Assembly: GCF_030409325.1 (NCBI RefSeq)
Contig: NZ_JAUFPR010000004.1
Location: 481,548 to 545,547, forward strand
DNA length: 64,000 bases
Direction of reading: 5' to 3'
DNA from: Mucilaginibacter aquaedulcis
GTDB lineage: Bacteria > Bacteroidota > Bacteroidia > Sphingobacteriales > Sphingobacteriaceae
Below, in pieces: positions 1-7,793 of the stretch (the first letter of the stretch is position 1; each line of letters begins with the position of its first letter). The notes beneath the pieces are model-generated. The model did no database searches and was not told the DNA's origin. It saw only the letters and a list, made by a program, of their open reading frames with translations. Both the position numbers and the translations under genes were made by a program.

Positions 1-36
1 TGTTAAGCTAAGTAGCTGATATTAAATGACATTATT

Positions 37-831
37 GTGAATATACGATTTTATAAATACCAGGGCGCAGGCAATGATTTTATAATGGTTGATAACCGTA
101 CAAATACAGTGAATCACACCAATCCTAAACTTATTTCATCCTTGTGCGACCGCCGTTTTGGTATTGGCGGCGATGGTATGATGTTTCTGCAAAACAAAGA
201 AGGCTTTGATTTTGAAATGGTTTATTACAATGCCGACGGACAGCCCAGCAGCATGTGCGGTAATGGTGGCCGCTGCATTGTTGCCTTTGCCAAGTTTTTA
301 GGCATTATTGAAACCGATACTGAATTTTTGGCGGTTGACGGCCCTCACCATGCCAAAATTTCAGAAAGCGGCGATTGGGTAAGCCTGCAAATGATTGATG
401 TTGACCAAATTAGCACCGATCATGGCGCTTACGTGCTCAACACAGGATCGCCCCATTATGTAAAACAGGTTGATGATTTGGCGCACCGAGATGTTTTTCA
501 TGAAGGTAAGGCCATTCGTAATAATGCTACTTATCGTGAAAAGGGGATCAATGTAAACTTTGTTGAACCAACCGACGACGGGTATTTTGTACGCACTTTT
601 GAACGCGGTGTGGAGGATGAAACTTTTGCCTGTGGAACCGGTGTAACCGCAGTTGCCCTGGCTATGGCCTGCCACAAACAACAAACGGGAAATATTACCA
701 CCCCAATCAAAGTATTAGGCGGCGATTTGAATATCCGGTTTAACTATGACGGCAATGCCTTTACTGATATTTTTTTAGAAGGGCCCGCCGTACAGGTTTT
801 CAGCGGTGAAGTTAGCTCCCCAGCGCCCTGA
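37..831 (+). CDS. dapF: Diaminopimelate epimerase DapF
   Basis: Cytoplasmic enzyme that converts LL- to meso-diaminopimelate for lysine and peptidoglycan synthesis. The 264-residue length is normal for the family. The N-terminal motif YKYQGAGNDF is typical, and the two catalytic cysteines are visible: Cys74 in MCGNGGRC and Cys199 in ACGTGVTAVA. The two halves form the usual pseudo-symmetric fold. The start is GTG; no in-frame ATG gives the conserved N-terminus. The gene is followed by a strong terminator. What lies upstream is outside the window, so operon membership cannot be judged. Confidence 0.97.
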   Translation: MNIRFYKYQGAGNDFIMVDNRTNTVNHTNPKLISSLCDRRFGIGGDGMMFLQNKEGFDFEMVYYNADGQPSSMCGNGGRCIVAFAKFLGIIETDTEFLAVDGPHHAKISESGDWVSLQMIDVDQISTDHGAYVLNTGSPHYVKQVDDLAHRDVFHEGKAIRNNATYREKGINVNFVEPTDDGYFVRTFERGVEDETFACGTGVTAVALAMACHKQQTGNITTPIKVLGGDLNIRFNYDGNAFTDIFLEGPAVQVFSGEVSSPAP

Positions 832-854
832 AGGGGAGTTTCTTTAATTACTTT

Positions 855-884
855 AAGCCTTTCCGTTTGGAAAGGCTTTTTTAT
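855..884 (+). terminator. Terminator after dapF
   Basis: A perfect 10-bp stem (AAGCCTTTCC / GGAAAGGCTT) with a 4-nt loop is followed by a T-run. It is a classic intrinsic terminator about 25 nt after the dapF stop. Confidence 0.85.
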
Positions 885-952
885 TTCCCCACCCATTACA
901 ATTTATAGTTTACCTGATTAAGCTCCCCTTTAGGGGTAGGGGGCAAAAAATA

Positions 953-983
953 AAAGCCCCCCAGACTTGCTCCGGGGGACTTT
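953..983 (-). terminator. Terminator of the leftward sigma/anti-sigma operon
   Basis: On the minus strand, AGTCCCCC pairs with GGGGGGCT and is followed by a U-rich stretch (the A-run at 945-955 on the plus strand). It lies about 200 bp beyond the anti-sigma stop, so the transcript would have a long 3' tail. Confidence 0.65.
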
Positions 984-1190
984 CAACCTAAACCTTATCA
1001 CAATTAAACCGGTAAGTTTACCAGTTCGTGTAGGGTATTACAATTACTATACCAAAGTTGCATATGGTGCGGAATTTATGTTCAATACCATGTTACTCCA
1101 TATTAAAACTTGCCTTCAGATTACACAAAAAAACACACCATGACTAATTGATTGGTCACTTGTCGGTTTTGGGATACACCAACGGCAATT

Positions 1191-1688
1191 CTATACCTGC
1201 TTTGTGGTTTTGCGCCTGCGTAAATAAGCATCAGTTAAAAACAAAGCCAGCACCACATCAAATATTAAGAACCATTTCATAAACGCCGAGCTCAAAATAC
1301 CCCCGGCATTTGGCAACTTTATATTAGCCGGCAGAGTTACATCGAATTTAATGCCTGAAATATCGATACTTGAAAATGCCATTACCAGCAAAGCCACTAT
1401 GGTTACTGTAAAGAAAATGGCAATCCCCTTAATGATGCGTTTATCAATAGCGGCTTTGAGCGGTTGCAAGGCATTTTCGGTACGTATAGCCTCCATTACA
1501 TTAAAAGTGAAGGCCATAGGCGGCTCATCAAGTTCCATTAATGCAAACTCCTGGTTAAGCGCCAGCAGTTCCTGATATTTTTTGGCATATAGCTCATCAT
1601 TCGCTATAAGCCTGGCAATGGCTTCCTGCTCCGCTTGGGTACAGGTTCCATCAATATAGTTCCAGAGTTTTTCTTCAATCTCGTTCAT
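1191..1688 (-). CDS. Putative membrane anti-sigma factor
   Basis: 165-residue protein with a soluble acidic N-terminal part (about residues 1-85), one hydrophobic segment near residues 90-110 (IAIFFTVTIVALLVMAF) and a second near 135-155. The N-terminus (EEKLWNYIDGTCTQAEQEAI) resembles the short helical anti-sigma domain found beside Bacteroidota ECF factors. It lacks the zinc-binding HxxxCxxC motif. Its ATG overlaps the stop of the upstream sigma gene (ATGA, 4 nt), which implies translational coupling. Inferred role: membrane tethering and inhibition of that sigma factor. The signal sensed is unknown. Confidence 0.7.
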   Translation of the reverse strand: MNEIEEKLWNYIDGTCTQAEQEAIARLIANDELYAKKYQELLALNQEFALMELDEPPMAFTFNVMEAIRTENALQPLKAAIDKRIIKGIAIFFTVTIVALLVMAFSSIDISGIKFDVTLPANIKLPNAGGILSSAFMKWFLIFDVVLALFLTDAYLRRRKTTKQV

Positions 1689-2266
1689 ATCAGTTCTTTC
1701 ACCTCCTGTTTTAAATTGCGCTCCAGCTTTTCTTTTAAGCGCTGGCGTGCCCTGAATAGTTTAACCTTAACCGTATTAGCCTCTATGCCCAGGGTTTGAG
1801 CAATTTCTTCGAGTGATTGCTCGCCCTTGTAAAACAAGGTGATGATGGTGGCATCATCAGGCAACAATTGCTCAATGGCCTGGTTAAGGTAAAACGACCG
1901 GGATTTATTTTCTAAGTTATCTGTATCATAGCCCGACTCATGGTGTTCAACCTGTATAAAGGTATGCTCATCATCTATTGAATCGGTTGCTATTCTTTTC
2001 TTTCTTAAAAACGTCATAGCCGTAGTATAAACTATACTATACAGCCAGGTACTAAATTTTGATTGTCCCTGAAACGAACTTAATGACCTGTACGCTTTCA
2101 CAAAACAATCCTGAGCAATCTCTTCGGCATCTTCCCTGCCTTTGGCAAAACGCAGGGCAAGGGTAAATACAAAACGCTGGTGCCGTTTAACCAGATCGGC
2201 ATAGGCCGATTGATTACCCGCCAGGGTTTGTTGTATAAGTTCGATATCTGAAAGCTTGCTCTGCAT
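1685..2266 (-). CDS. ECF RNA polymerase sigma factor
   Basis: Sigma-70 family, extracytoplasmic-function group, 193 residues. Region 2 (YADLVKRHQRFVFTLALRFA through KFSTWLYSIV) binds core polymerase and the -10 element; region 4 (LEEIAQTLGIEANTVKVKLF) is the helix-turn-helix for the -35 element. I chose the ATG at 2266; an in-frame TTG nine bases upstream would add three residues. The gene is coupled to the anti-sigma gene downstream. Its targets cannot be read from the sequence, but the leftward stress genes that follow upstream are candidates. Confidence 0.93.
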   Translation of the reverse strand: MQSKLSDIELIQQTLAGNQSAYADLVKRHQRFVFTLALRFAKGREDAEEIAQDCFVKAYRSLSSFQGQSKFSTWLYSIVYTTAMTFLRKKRIATDSIDDEHTFIQVEHHESGYDTDNLENKSRSFYLNQAIEQLLPDDATIITLFYKGEQSLEEIAQTLGIEANTVKVKLFRARQRLKEKLERNLKQEVKELI

Positions 2267-2384
2267 GTAATACAACCTCTCTGACGCCGTGTTTATAACT
2301 TAGGTTACATGTTTTAAGTAAAAATACTAAAATTTAACCCGCTATGGTATTAATACGATGAAATACAAAGAGATACCTTATAAA

Positions 2385-2418
2385 CAAAAAATGCCTCTGA
2401 AATAAACCAGAGGCATTG
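2385..2418 (-). terminator. Terminator after the small membrane protein
   Basis: Perfect stem AATGCCTCTG / CAGAGGCATT; on the minus strand the hairpin is followed by a U-run. It ends the leftward transcript of the 51-residue membrane protein gene. Confidence 0.85.
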
Positions 2419-2436
2419 CAATTATGGTAAAACAGC

Positions 2437-2592
2437 TTAAACAGCTGTTGGTCGCCTGATGATGCCTAACAGTACGGCAATTATTGCAATAACCAGCAAT
2501 ACGTGTATTAAGCTGCCTACAGAAGTAAAAAACACGCCAATTGCCCATCCTATCAAAAGGATCACAGCAATTATATACAATAGTGAGTTCAT
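2437..2592 (-). CDS. Small two-helix membrane protein, lmo0937/DUF5670-like
   Basis: 51-residue hydrophobic protein beginning MNSLLYIIAVILLIGWAIG and ending GIIRRPTAV. Two transmembrane helices (about residues 4-22 and 28-46) are joined by a short FFTSVGS turn. The GW-xx-G pattern in the first helix is typical of the lmo0937 family of tiny membrane proteins, which often accompany stress genes. It has its own terminator. Function is unknown; membrane or envelope stress is a guess from the neighbours (ECF sigma, YciF-like protein). Confidence 0.8.
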   Translation of the reverse strand: MNSLLYIIAVILLIGWAIGVFFTSVGSLIHVLLVIAIIAVLLGIIRRPTAV

Positions 2593-2698
2593 AATAATTT
2601 GGTTTTAGTTAATGTTTTCACAGATAGATAACTATACAATAGCCAAATGCATTAAAATGTTTTAAAACGTTTGGCTTATTTGGAGGACTAAGCCCCAA

Positions 2699-3244
2699 TT
2701 ACTTTTTCTCTGATCTGGATGATTGATTGATGCCGGCCTCCGCAATTTGGGTAAGTGTGCTATCAGCATTTTTTTCCTCCTGCAAGGTAGAGTCAAGCAG
2801 TTCGGCAGCCTCATTATATCCCAGTACACTGGCCAACGTTTTTAAGGTTCCGTATGATGCAATTTCATAGTGTTCAATTTTTTGAGCCGCCGATATAATA
2901 CCGGCATCGCGGGTAATGCTGCCCTTTTCGGTTTCGGCTACAATTTCATCACCTTCCTTAATTAAACCGGCCATGGCCTCGCATTTTACAGCTACTGCTT
3001 TTTTGCCGATAGATTCAAATGCCGATTCTAAGCGGGTAATGTGGTTTTCGGTTTCGGTGAGATGATTATCAATTGCCGAACGCAATTCGTTTGATGTTGC
3101 TGCTTTGGCCATTTTGGGTAAAGCTTTGGCCAGATGTTTTTCGGCCCAGTAAATGTCTTTTAATTCGTCAATAAATAATTCATTTAATGCCGATTCCTGA
3201 ACATCATCTGTTTGTTCAGGAGCTTTTGTTTTTGTAGTTGCCAT
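2699..3244 (-). CDS. Ferritin-like DUF892 (YciE/YciF family) protein
   Basis: 181 residues. A charged, disordered N-terminus (about 1-18) is followed by a four-helix ferritin-like domain beginning LNELFIDELKDIYWAEKHLA. Helices carry the expected Glu/His metal-ligand pattern (for example HLTETENHITRLE and AAQKIEHYEIASYGTL). Family members are induced by osmotic, desiccation or general stress; the catalytic role is not established. It is transcribed alone, 106 bp from the small membrane protein gene. The C-terminal tail is Ser/Lys rich. Confidence 0.9.
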   Translation of the reverse strand: MATTKTKAPEQTDDVQESALNELFIDELKDIYWAEKHLAKALPKMAKAATSNELRSAIDNHLTETENHITRLESAFESIGKKAVAVKCEAMAGLIKEGDEIVAETEKGSITRDAGIISAAQKIEHYEIASYGTLKTLASVLGYNEAAELLDSTLQEEKNADSTLTQIAEAGINQSSRSEKK

Positions 3245-3414
3245 GGGTGAAGTTTTTTAGTTTGATGTACCTGGCTTAAAACAAAGGCAATGCCATAATT
3301 AATTATTTTAAAATAATATTAATTATTACGATAGAATATTCAATCATTAAAACACTCTACAGCCCAAATAGTGTAGCAATAATATGGTTAGTTGTATAGT
3401 AAATCAGAAAAGTG

Positions 3415-4185
3415 TTAGGCCCCCTTTTTGGTTTTTAGGCTGCTCATTAACTGTTCGTACAAATCATCACTGGTGGTTTTGCGAGGTTTTAGTTTTTTAA
3501 CTGTTGTGCGTTTGCCTTTTGATTTGGCTTTAATGATGTTTAACAGCTCGCCTGTATATTCATCTTTAAATTTAGACACATCAAAATCTTCGGCGTACTG
3601 GTTAATCAGGGCCAAGCCCACATCCAACTCTTTTTTACTTACCGCAACATCATCGGCAATGTTCAAATCTTCCGTACTTCGTATTTGCTGGCCAAAACGT
3701 ATACGGGTTATTACCAGTACATTGTTCACCGGGTGCACTATACACAGGCTTTCGGTGCTGCGCAGTACAAAACGGGCTAAACCCGCTTTTTTTGATTGCT
3801 GCAGGGCTTTCAATAGCAGAGCGTAAGCCTTATTGTTTTTGGTATCAGGTTCTGTATAATACGAGGTTTCATAAAACATAGGGTTTACATCAGCAATATC
3901 CACAAAGCTTTCAATTTCTACCACTTTGCTTTTTTCGGGAGCCGCATCTTCAAAATCATGATCATCCATGATCACATAATCATCATTAAGCTTGTAGCCT
4001 TTTACAATTTTATCGTACGGCACCTCTTTGTGGGTATGCTCATTTACCCGTTGATAGCGTATGCGTGCATGATCTCGGCTATCAAGCATATCAAAATCAA
4101 GCGAGCTTGTTTGCACCGCCGAATAAAGCTTTACGGGGATGCTTACCAAGCCAAAACCAATTGAACCTTTCCAGATAGACCTCAT
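3415..4185 (-). CDS. ku: Non-homologous end-joining protein Ku
   Basis: Bacterial Ku binds DNA double-strand ends as a homodimer and recruits ligase LigD. The 256-residue protein starts MRSIWKGSIGFGLVSIPVKL, the canonical Ku N-terminus; I therefore discarded 16 upstream in-frame codons. The beta-barrel core runs to about residue 200, followed by the conserved FKDEYTGELLNIIKAKSKGK segment and a basic C-terminal tail, as in other bacterial Ku proteins. No ligD gene is in the window. Next to YciF-like and ECF genes it fits a desiccation or DNA-damage survival cluster, though that is inference. Confidence 0.95.
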   Translation of the reverse strand: MRSIWKGSIGFGLVSIPVKLYSAVQTSSLDFDMLDSRDHARIRYQRVNEHTHKEVPYDKIVKGYKLNDDYVIMDDHDFEDAAPEKSKVVEIESFVDIADVNPMFYETSYYTEPDTKNNKAYALLLKALQQSKKAGLARFVLRSTESLCIVHPVNNVLVITRIRFGQQIRSTEDLNIADDVAVSKKELDVGLALINQYAEDFDVSKFKDEYTGELLNIIKAKSKGKRTTVKKLKPRKTTSDDLYEQLMSSLKTKKGA

Positions 4186-4488
4186 AATACAAATGTTTAA
4201 ATATTTTTCAAGTATAACCTCTAAAAAGCACAAACAGTTTTTATATTATTGACCATCAACGGCATTGGTCAAAGCCCAATACAAAAATGTAGCTTTATAT
4301 GCCTTTTGCTACAGCATATAATAGTCTGTTGCTAAACAAATAAATTGCCAACCCTGTTACACATTAAACTTTTAGCACGTTAACATAGTCATATACTCAA
4401 ATAAAAATAACTATAACGTGAAGTCATCGGCGACAAACTAAACAAAACAGTCGCTGATTGCATCACAACAATTAAAAACAATTATCAC
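4186..4488. other. Intergenic region between divergent ku and SIMPL genes
   Basis: 303 bp, AT-rich, must contain promoters for both flanking genes. I see no clear TAnnTTTG box at the right distance for either. A small imperfect hairpin (ATCGGCGAC / GTCGCTGAT, 4425-4458) sits 30 bp before the SIMPL gene. No gene is evident. Confidence 0.5.
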
Positions 4489-5175
4489 ATGAAAAAGCTA
4501 TTTATCCTTGCCGTATTATTAACATTCACCTATGGTGCTTTTGCACAAACTATTGATCTGCGCCGCAAAATTGAGGTAACCGGAACTGCCGAGCAGGAAG
4601 TTACCCCCGACATTATATACGTTTCTATATCCCTGCAGGAATATATGAATGGTAAAAACAGGGTAACCATTGATGTTCTGGAAAACCAACTTGAAAAAGG
4701 CGTGAAAGACGCAGGCATTGCCAAAGAAGACTTTACCGTTAACAATGTATCGGCCTGGAACAACACCTATCAGAAAAAGAAAGCTCCTGATTTTTTGGCC
4801 AGCAAGCAATATCTTATTAAGGTTACCGACCTGAATAAATTTAACCAAATATTGGCTAAGGTTGATGCTAAAGGTATCCAATCAACCAATATTGAAAGCT
4901 ACGACTATTCAAAAATCAACGACCTGAAAAACACCCTGAAATTAAAAGCCCTTTTATCGGCACGCGATAAGGCCTCTTTCCTGGTAAATGGCCTGGGCGA
5001 TAAGTTAGGTTCGGCTATTAACATCACCGAAAATGATAACAGCAGTTTCCCTCAGCCACGTACCATGATGTTTAAATCGGCAATGGCTGCCGATGCTGAA
5101 AAGGTTGAGTCTGATATTGATTTTAAAAAGATAAAACTGAGTTTCCAGATACAGGCTGTATTTGAAATAAAATAA
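4489..5175 (+). CDS. SIMPL (DUF541) domain periplasmic protein
   Basis: 228 residues with a cleavable signal peptide (MKKLFILAVLLTFTYGAFAQ). The mature protein begins with the family signature IEVTGTAEQEVTPDIIYVSI and contains the SIMPL/DUF541 domain over nearly its whole length. Related proteins (BP26/OMP28, YggE) are periplasmic and oligomeric, with roles linked to oxidative stress tolerance or signalling, but no enzyme activity is known. It is monocistronic with a terminator 40 bp downstream. Confidence 0.88.
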   Translation: MKKLFILAVLLTFTYGAFAQTIDLRRKIEVTGTAEQEVTPDIIYVSISLQEYMNGKNRVTIDVLENQLEKGVKDAGIAKEDFTVNNVSAWNNTYQKKKAPDFLASKQYLIKVTDLNKFNQILAKVDAKGIQSTNIESYDYSKINDLKNTLKLKALLSARDKASFLVNGLGDKLGSAINITENDNSSFPQPRTMMFKSAMAADAEKVESDIDFKKIKLSFQIQAVFEIK

Positions 5176-5212
5176 GTAGCGGGGACTCACCCTGACATCG
5201 CTACGCTTATCA

Positions 5213-5248
5213 CCCCTCTCTTCGCCTGCGGCGGAAAGAGGGGTTTTT
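5213..5248 (+). terminator. Terminator after the SIMPL gene
   Basis: Stem CCCCTCT / AGAGGGG around a GC-rich loop, followed by TTTTTCTTTT. Confidence 0.75.
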
Positions 5249-5421
5249 CTTTTACGTTTTCTATGTCCTCTTTCCTGCGAATCCAAGATTGGGTGAGTTA
5301 TTAAAAATTTTTATTACATGGTGTAACCTGTTTTTAAAACCTGTAGTCATAGCTTACATATACACCATAATGGTGGTTTAAAAAGAGAAAAATTTAATTA
5401 ACTTATTAAAACTTAAATACT

Positions 5422-5799
5422 ATGGGCGCAGGTGAATTAGGGGTATTAGCTGGAATAATAATACCTCTCGGCTTTTTTATTATGATATTCGGTATTGTTT
5501 ATTTAAACAAACGCGAGAAACTGGCAATGATTGAACGCGGGATGGATCCCCGTACTTATAAGCCACAATCAGCCCCTTATCAAAACCTTAAATGGGGATT
5601 GTTATTGCTTGGCGCTGGAGTTGGTTTATTGTTAGCATTTATTTTAGATCATTCCTTGTACAGCAATTTAGATGAGGATAGCATACCTCCTTTATACTTT
5701 GCCCTTATTGCCATATTTGGCGGCCTTGGATTGTTCCTATCCTACCGTATAGAAAAAAAGGAAGTACTGGATAAGGAAGATGCAACCTTAACAAAATAA
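5422..5799 (+). CDS. Small inner-membrane protein, DUF6249-like
   Basis: 125 residues. Three hydrophobic segments: residues about 8-28 (LGVLAGIIIPLGFFIMIFGI), 52-72 and 92-110. Between the first two lies a conserved cytosolic stretch KREKLAMIERGMDPRTYK, typical of this Bacteroidota membrane family (DUF6249-type). The C-terminus is charged. Function unknown. It has its own strong bidirectional terminator and no obvious operon partner. Confidence 0.75.
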   Translation: MGAGELGVLAGIIIPLGFFIMIFGIVYLNKREKLAMIERGMDPRTYKPQSAPYQNLKWGLLLLGAGVGLLLAFILDHSLYSNLDEDSIPPLYFALIAIFGGLGLFLSYRIEKKEVLDKEDATLTK

Positions 5800-5821
5800 A
5801 CAACATCAATATTCTTAATGT

Positions 5822-5855
5822 AAAAGGGCGCTGTTCTATCAAACAGCGCCCTTTT
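5822..5855. terminator. Bidirectional terminator between convergent genes
   Basis: Perfect 14-bp stem (AAAAGGGCGCTGTT / AACAGCGCCCTTTT) with a 6-nt loop. The flanking A- and T-runs make it work in both directions, ending the DUF6249-like gene (+) and the DinB-like gene (-). Confidence 0.9.
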
Positions 5856-5875
5856 ACATCTTAATATTCCTGAGT

Positions 5876-6391
5876 TCAGGAAATTCCGTAGCGGTCTTTA
5901 AATACATTCAGGTGGTGCAATTCGTGCCCTGCCAGCATATATACAAATGCCCTTACCGAAAACGGGTGATTACTTGCAATACCCGTGCGCAGCAACTGCT
6001 CTTCACTAAAGCCCCTGATCATGTAAATATTTGACTGGCGGGCAGCCTTAAATTCGGCAGCAAGGTCCTGAATGCTTCGGCTGTTAAAATCAGTGTTATC
6101 TACATAAATATTCTGATCAAAACCGGGCAACTCAATGTAGTTGCGCGAAAAAACCAAAGCCCGGTAGGCAAATGTGCGTTCGGTATCAATCATGTGCCCA
6201 AGTGCCTGTTTAACCGTCCATTTACCGAGAGCATAAGCATAGGATGCCTGTTCATCTGTAAGCTTGCTGAATAATTGATAACTGCTTTCCATTAGCTGTT
6301 CAAGCAGTTCAATTACATTCTTGTTAGGCACTAGGCCAACGTATCCCGCGGCAAAGGGCGAATATTCCTCAGGCTGTGGTTTGCTTATCAT
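5876..6391 (-). CDS. DinB-like putative metalloenzyme
   Basis: 171-residue four-helix-bundle protein of the DinB/YfiT superfamily. The expected metal-ligand histidines are present: one in QALGHMIDTERTFAYRAL and two in the C-terminal GHELHHLNVF. Family members are metal-dependent thiol S-transferases or hydrolases; the substrate here is unknown. Its start lies inside the end of the upstream sensor kinase gene (23-nt overlap), so the two are translated from one transcript. Confidence 0.88.
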   Translation of the reverse strand: MISKPQPEEYSPFAAGYVGLVPNKNVIELLEQLMESSYQLFSKLTDEQASYAYALGKWTVKQALGHMIDTERTFAYRALVFSRNYIELPGFDQNIYVDNTDFNSRSIQDLAAEFKAARQSNIYMIRGFSEEQLLRTGIASNHPFSVRAFVYMLAGHELHHLNVFKDRYGIS

Positions 6392-7589
6392 TTTGCGTGT
6401 TTTTTAATACTATCCTAAAGGTAGTTCCTTTACCTATTTCTGAGTCTTTTACAAATATTTGCCCATTATGGTAATTCTCCAGTATACGTTTGGTTAATGA
6501 CAAACCTAACCCCCAGCCACGTTTGCGAGTGGTATAACCCGGTTGAAAAACGGTATCAAATTTTGATCGTTGTATACCTTTTCCGGTATCTGTTACGTCA
6601 ATAAATATCTGGTTCTTAACCTTCCCTTTCCCGCTACTGATCTCTATTCTAATATTGCCTTTGCCATCAATGGCATTAACCGCGTTTTTAAGCAGGTTTT
6701 CCAGTACCCAATCAAACAGCGGGATATTGAGTCCGGCTTGCAATAAGGGGTTTCCGTTCAATTCAAATCCTATGTTTTTGCTTACACGAACTTTAAAATA
6801 GTCAACAAAATCCTTCACCACATCATAAACCAAATGTTCTTCCAAAACCGGTTTTGATCCTATTTTTGAAAAACGGTCGGCTACAATCTCCAGTCGTTTT
6901 ACATCATTCTCCATTTCGGCCACCAGCACATCGTCTTCCGCGTCAAATTTTTCTTTCATCAGCTCTATCCAGGCCATTAATGAAGATATGGGCGTACCCA
7001 GCTGATGCGCCGTTTCTTTAGCCAAGCCTACCCAAACCTGATCCTGCTCCGATTTTCGCGAGGAGCTGAATGCCGTATAGGCCATCAATAAAAATATAGC
7101 AATTAAGGTTAACTGAACATAAGGGAACAGTTTTAACTGGGTAAGTAATGGCGAATCTTTATAAAACACCAGCCATTGCGTACCCGGCACCTTAAGTCTG
7201 ATGGGAGCGTGTTGATTTTTCATATACGCCAACTCCGATTCAAAGTAGGCAGTATCATACTTCATTTTTTTGTTGTTCTCGGCCTGCAGCTTGATAAAGG
7301 TTTTTGTAGTATCCAATCCGCGTACATATTTAAAGTCACCGTTTTCATCGGTTACAATAGCGGGAACGGTTAAACTGTCCCTTACAGCAATTACATAACT
7401 TAAAAAATCATTATCATCAGATGCCAGGATCTGTTTCATACTTAATGCCCAAACTTGCGCGCGTGTACGCTCGGAACGGGCAATGTTTTTTACCAGGTAA
7501 TTAGTATAAAACAACGAACTGCTGGCTATTACTACTGCAAACGCGAGCAGGAAGTATTTCCAGCGCTTTTTTTGTTGATATGGATTCAT
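6369..7589 (-). CDS. Membrane sensor histidine kinase (orphan)
   Basis: 406 residues. TM helix 1 at about 10-30, a periplasmic sensor of about 120 residues with no recognised domain, TM helix 2 at about 155-175, then a dimerisation/phosphoacceptor helix with His195 (LAKETAHQLGTPISSL), and a HATPase domain with N-box ENLLKNAVNAID, G1 DTGKGI and G2 GWGLGLS. The ATG at 7589 was chosen over a TTG nine bases upstream. No response regulator is adjacent. It overlaps the downstream DinB-like gene by 23 nt. Confidence 0.93.
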   Translation of the reverse strand: MNPYQQKKRWKYFLLAFAVVIASSSLFYTNYLVKNIARSERTRAQVWALSMKQILASDDNDFLSYVIAVRDSLTVPAIVTDENGDFKYVRGLDTTKTFIKLQAENNKKMKYDTAYFESELAYMKNQHAPIRLKVPGTQWLVFYKDSPLLTQLKLFPYVQLTLIAIFLLMAYTAFSSSRKSEQDQVWVGLAKETAHQLGTPISSLMAWIELMKEKFDAEDDVLVAEMENDVKRLEIVADRFSKIGSKPVLEEHLVYDVVKDFVDYFKVRVSKNIGFELNGNPLLQAGLNIPLFDWVLENLLKNAVNAIDGKGNIRIEISSGKGKVKNQIFIDVTDTGKGIQRSKFDTVFQPGYTTRKRGWGLGLSLTKRILENYHNGQIFVKDSEIGKGTTFRIVLKNTQNDKQTTA

Positions 7590-7623
7590 TTTGGCCAAGT
7601 AGTCAAATAACGTAAAATTATTT

Positions 7624-7769
7624 CAAATGTGCGGATGCAGATGTGCTGATTTAAAATGTGCAACTTTTGCCTGCTTAATTCATTTTATTTGCGCATCTGG
7701 AACCCGAACATTCGCACATCTGCATATCTGCACACCCTCATATTTGCACATCCGCGCATCTGCACATTG
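7624..7769. repeat. Long imperfect hairpin of GCACATCTGC-like words
   Basis: The left arm (7624-7662) has two copies of an ATGTGC-type word and GATGCAGATGTGC. The right arm (about 7688-7769) repeats GCACATCTGC, ATCTGCACA and GCGCATCTGCACA in the opposite orientation. Together they can fold into a long, interrupted stem. It lies between the divergent kinase and gltX genes and ends 9 bp before the gltX -7 box. Confidence 0.7.
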
Positions 7770-7778
7770 TAAAAAACT

Positions 7779-7786
7779 TATCTTTG
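7779..7786 (+). promoter_or_regulatory. gltX -7 promoter element
   Basis: TATCTTTG matches the Bacteroidota -7 consensus TAnnTTTG and ends 7 nt before the ATG. No TTG is found about 20 bp upstream; that position lies in the hairpin repeat. Confidence 0.55.
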
Positions 7787-7793
7787 CCACATC

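Larger units (their letters stand above)
832..1190. other. Intergenic region without a gene
   Basis: 359 bp between dapF and the anti-sigma gene. It holds the dapF terminator and a terminator facing the leftward sigma/anti-sigma operon. Two G/C-run hairpin words (CTCCCC...GGGGAG) occur, one at the dapF end and one near 920. I found no convincing small gene in the remaining 200 bp; the only ATG-led frames there are very short. Confidence 0.6.
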
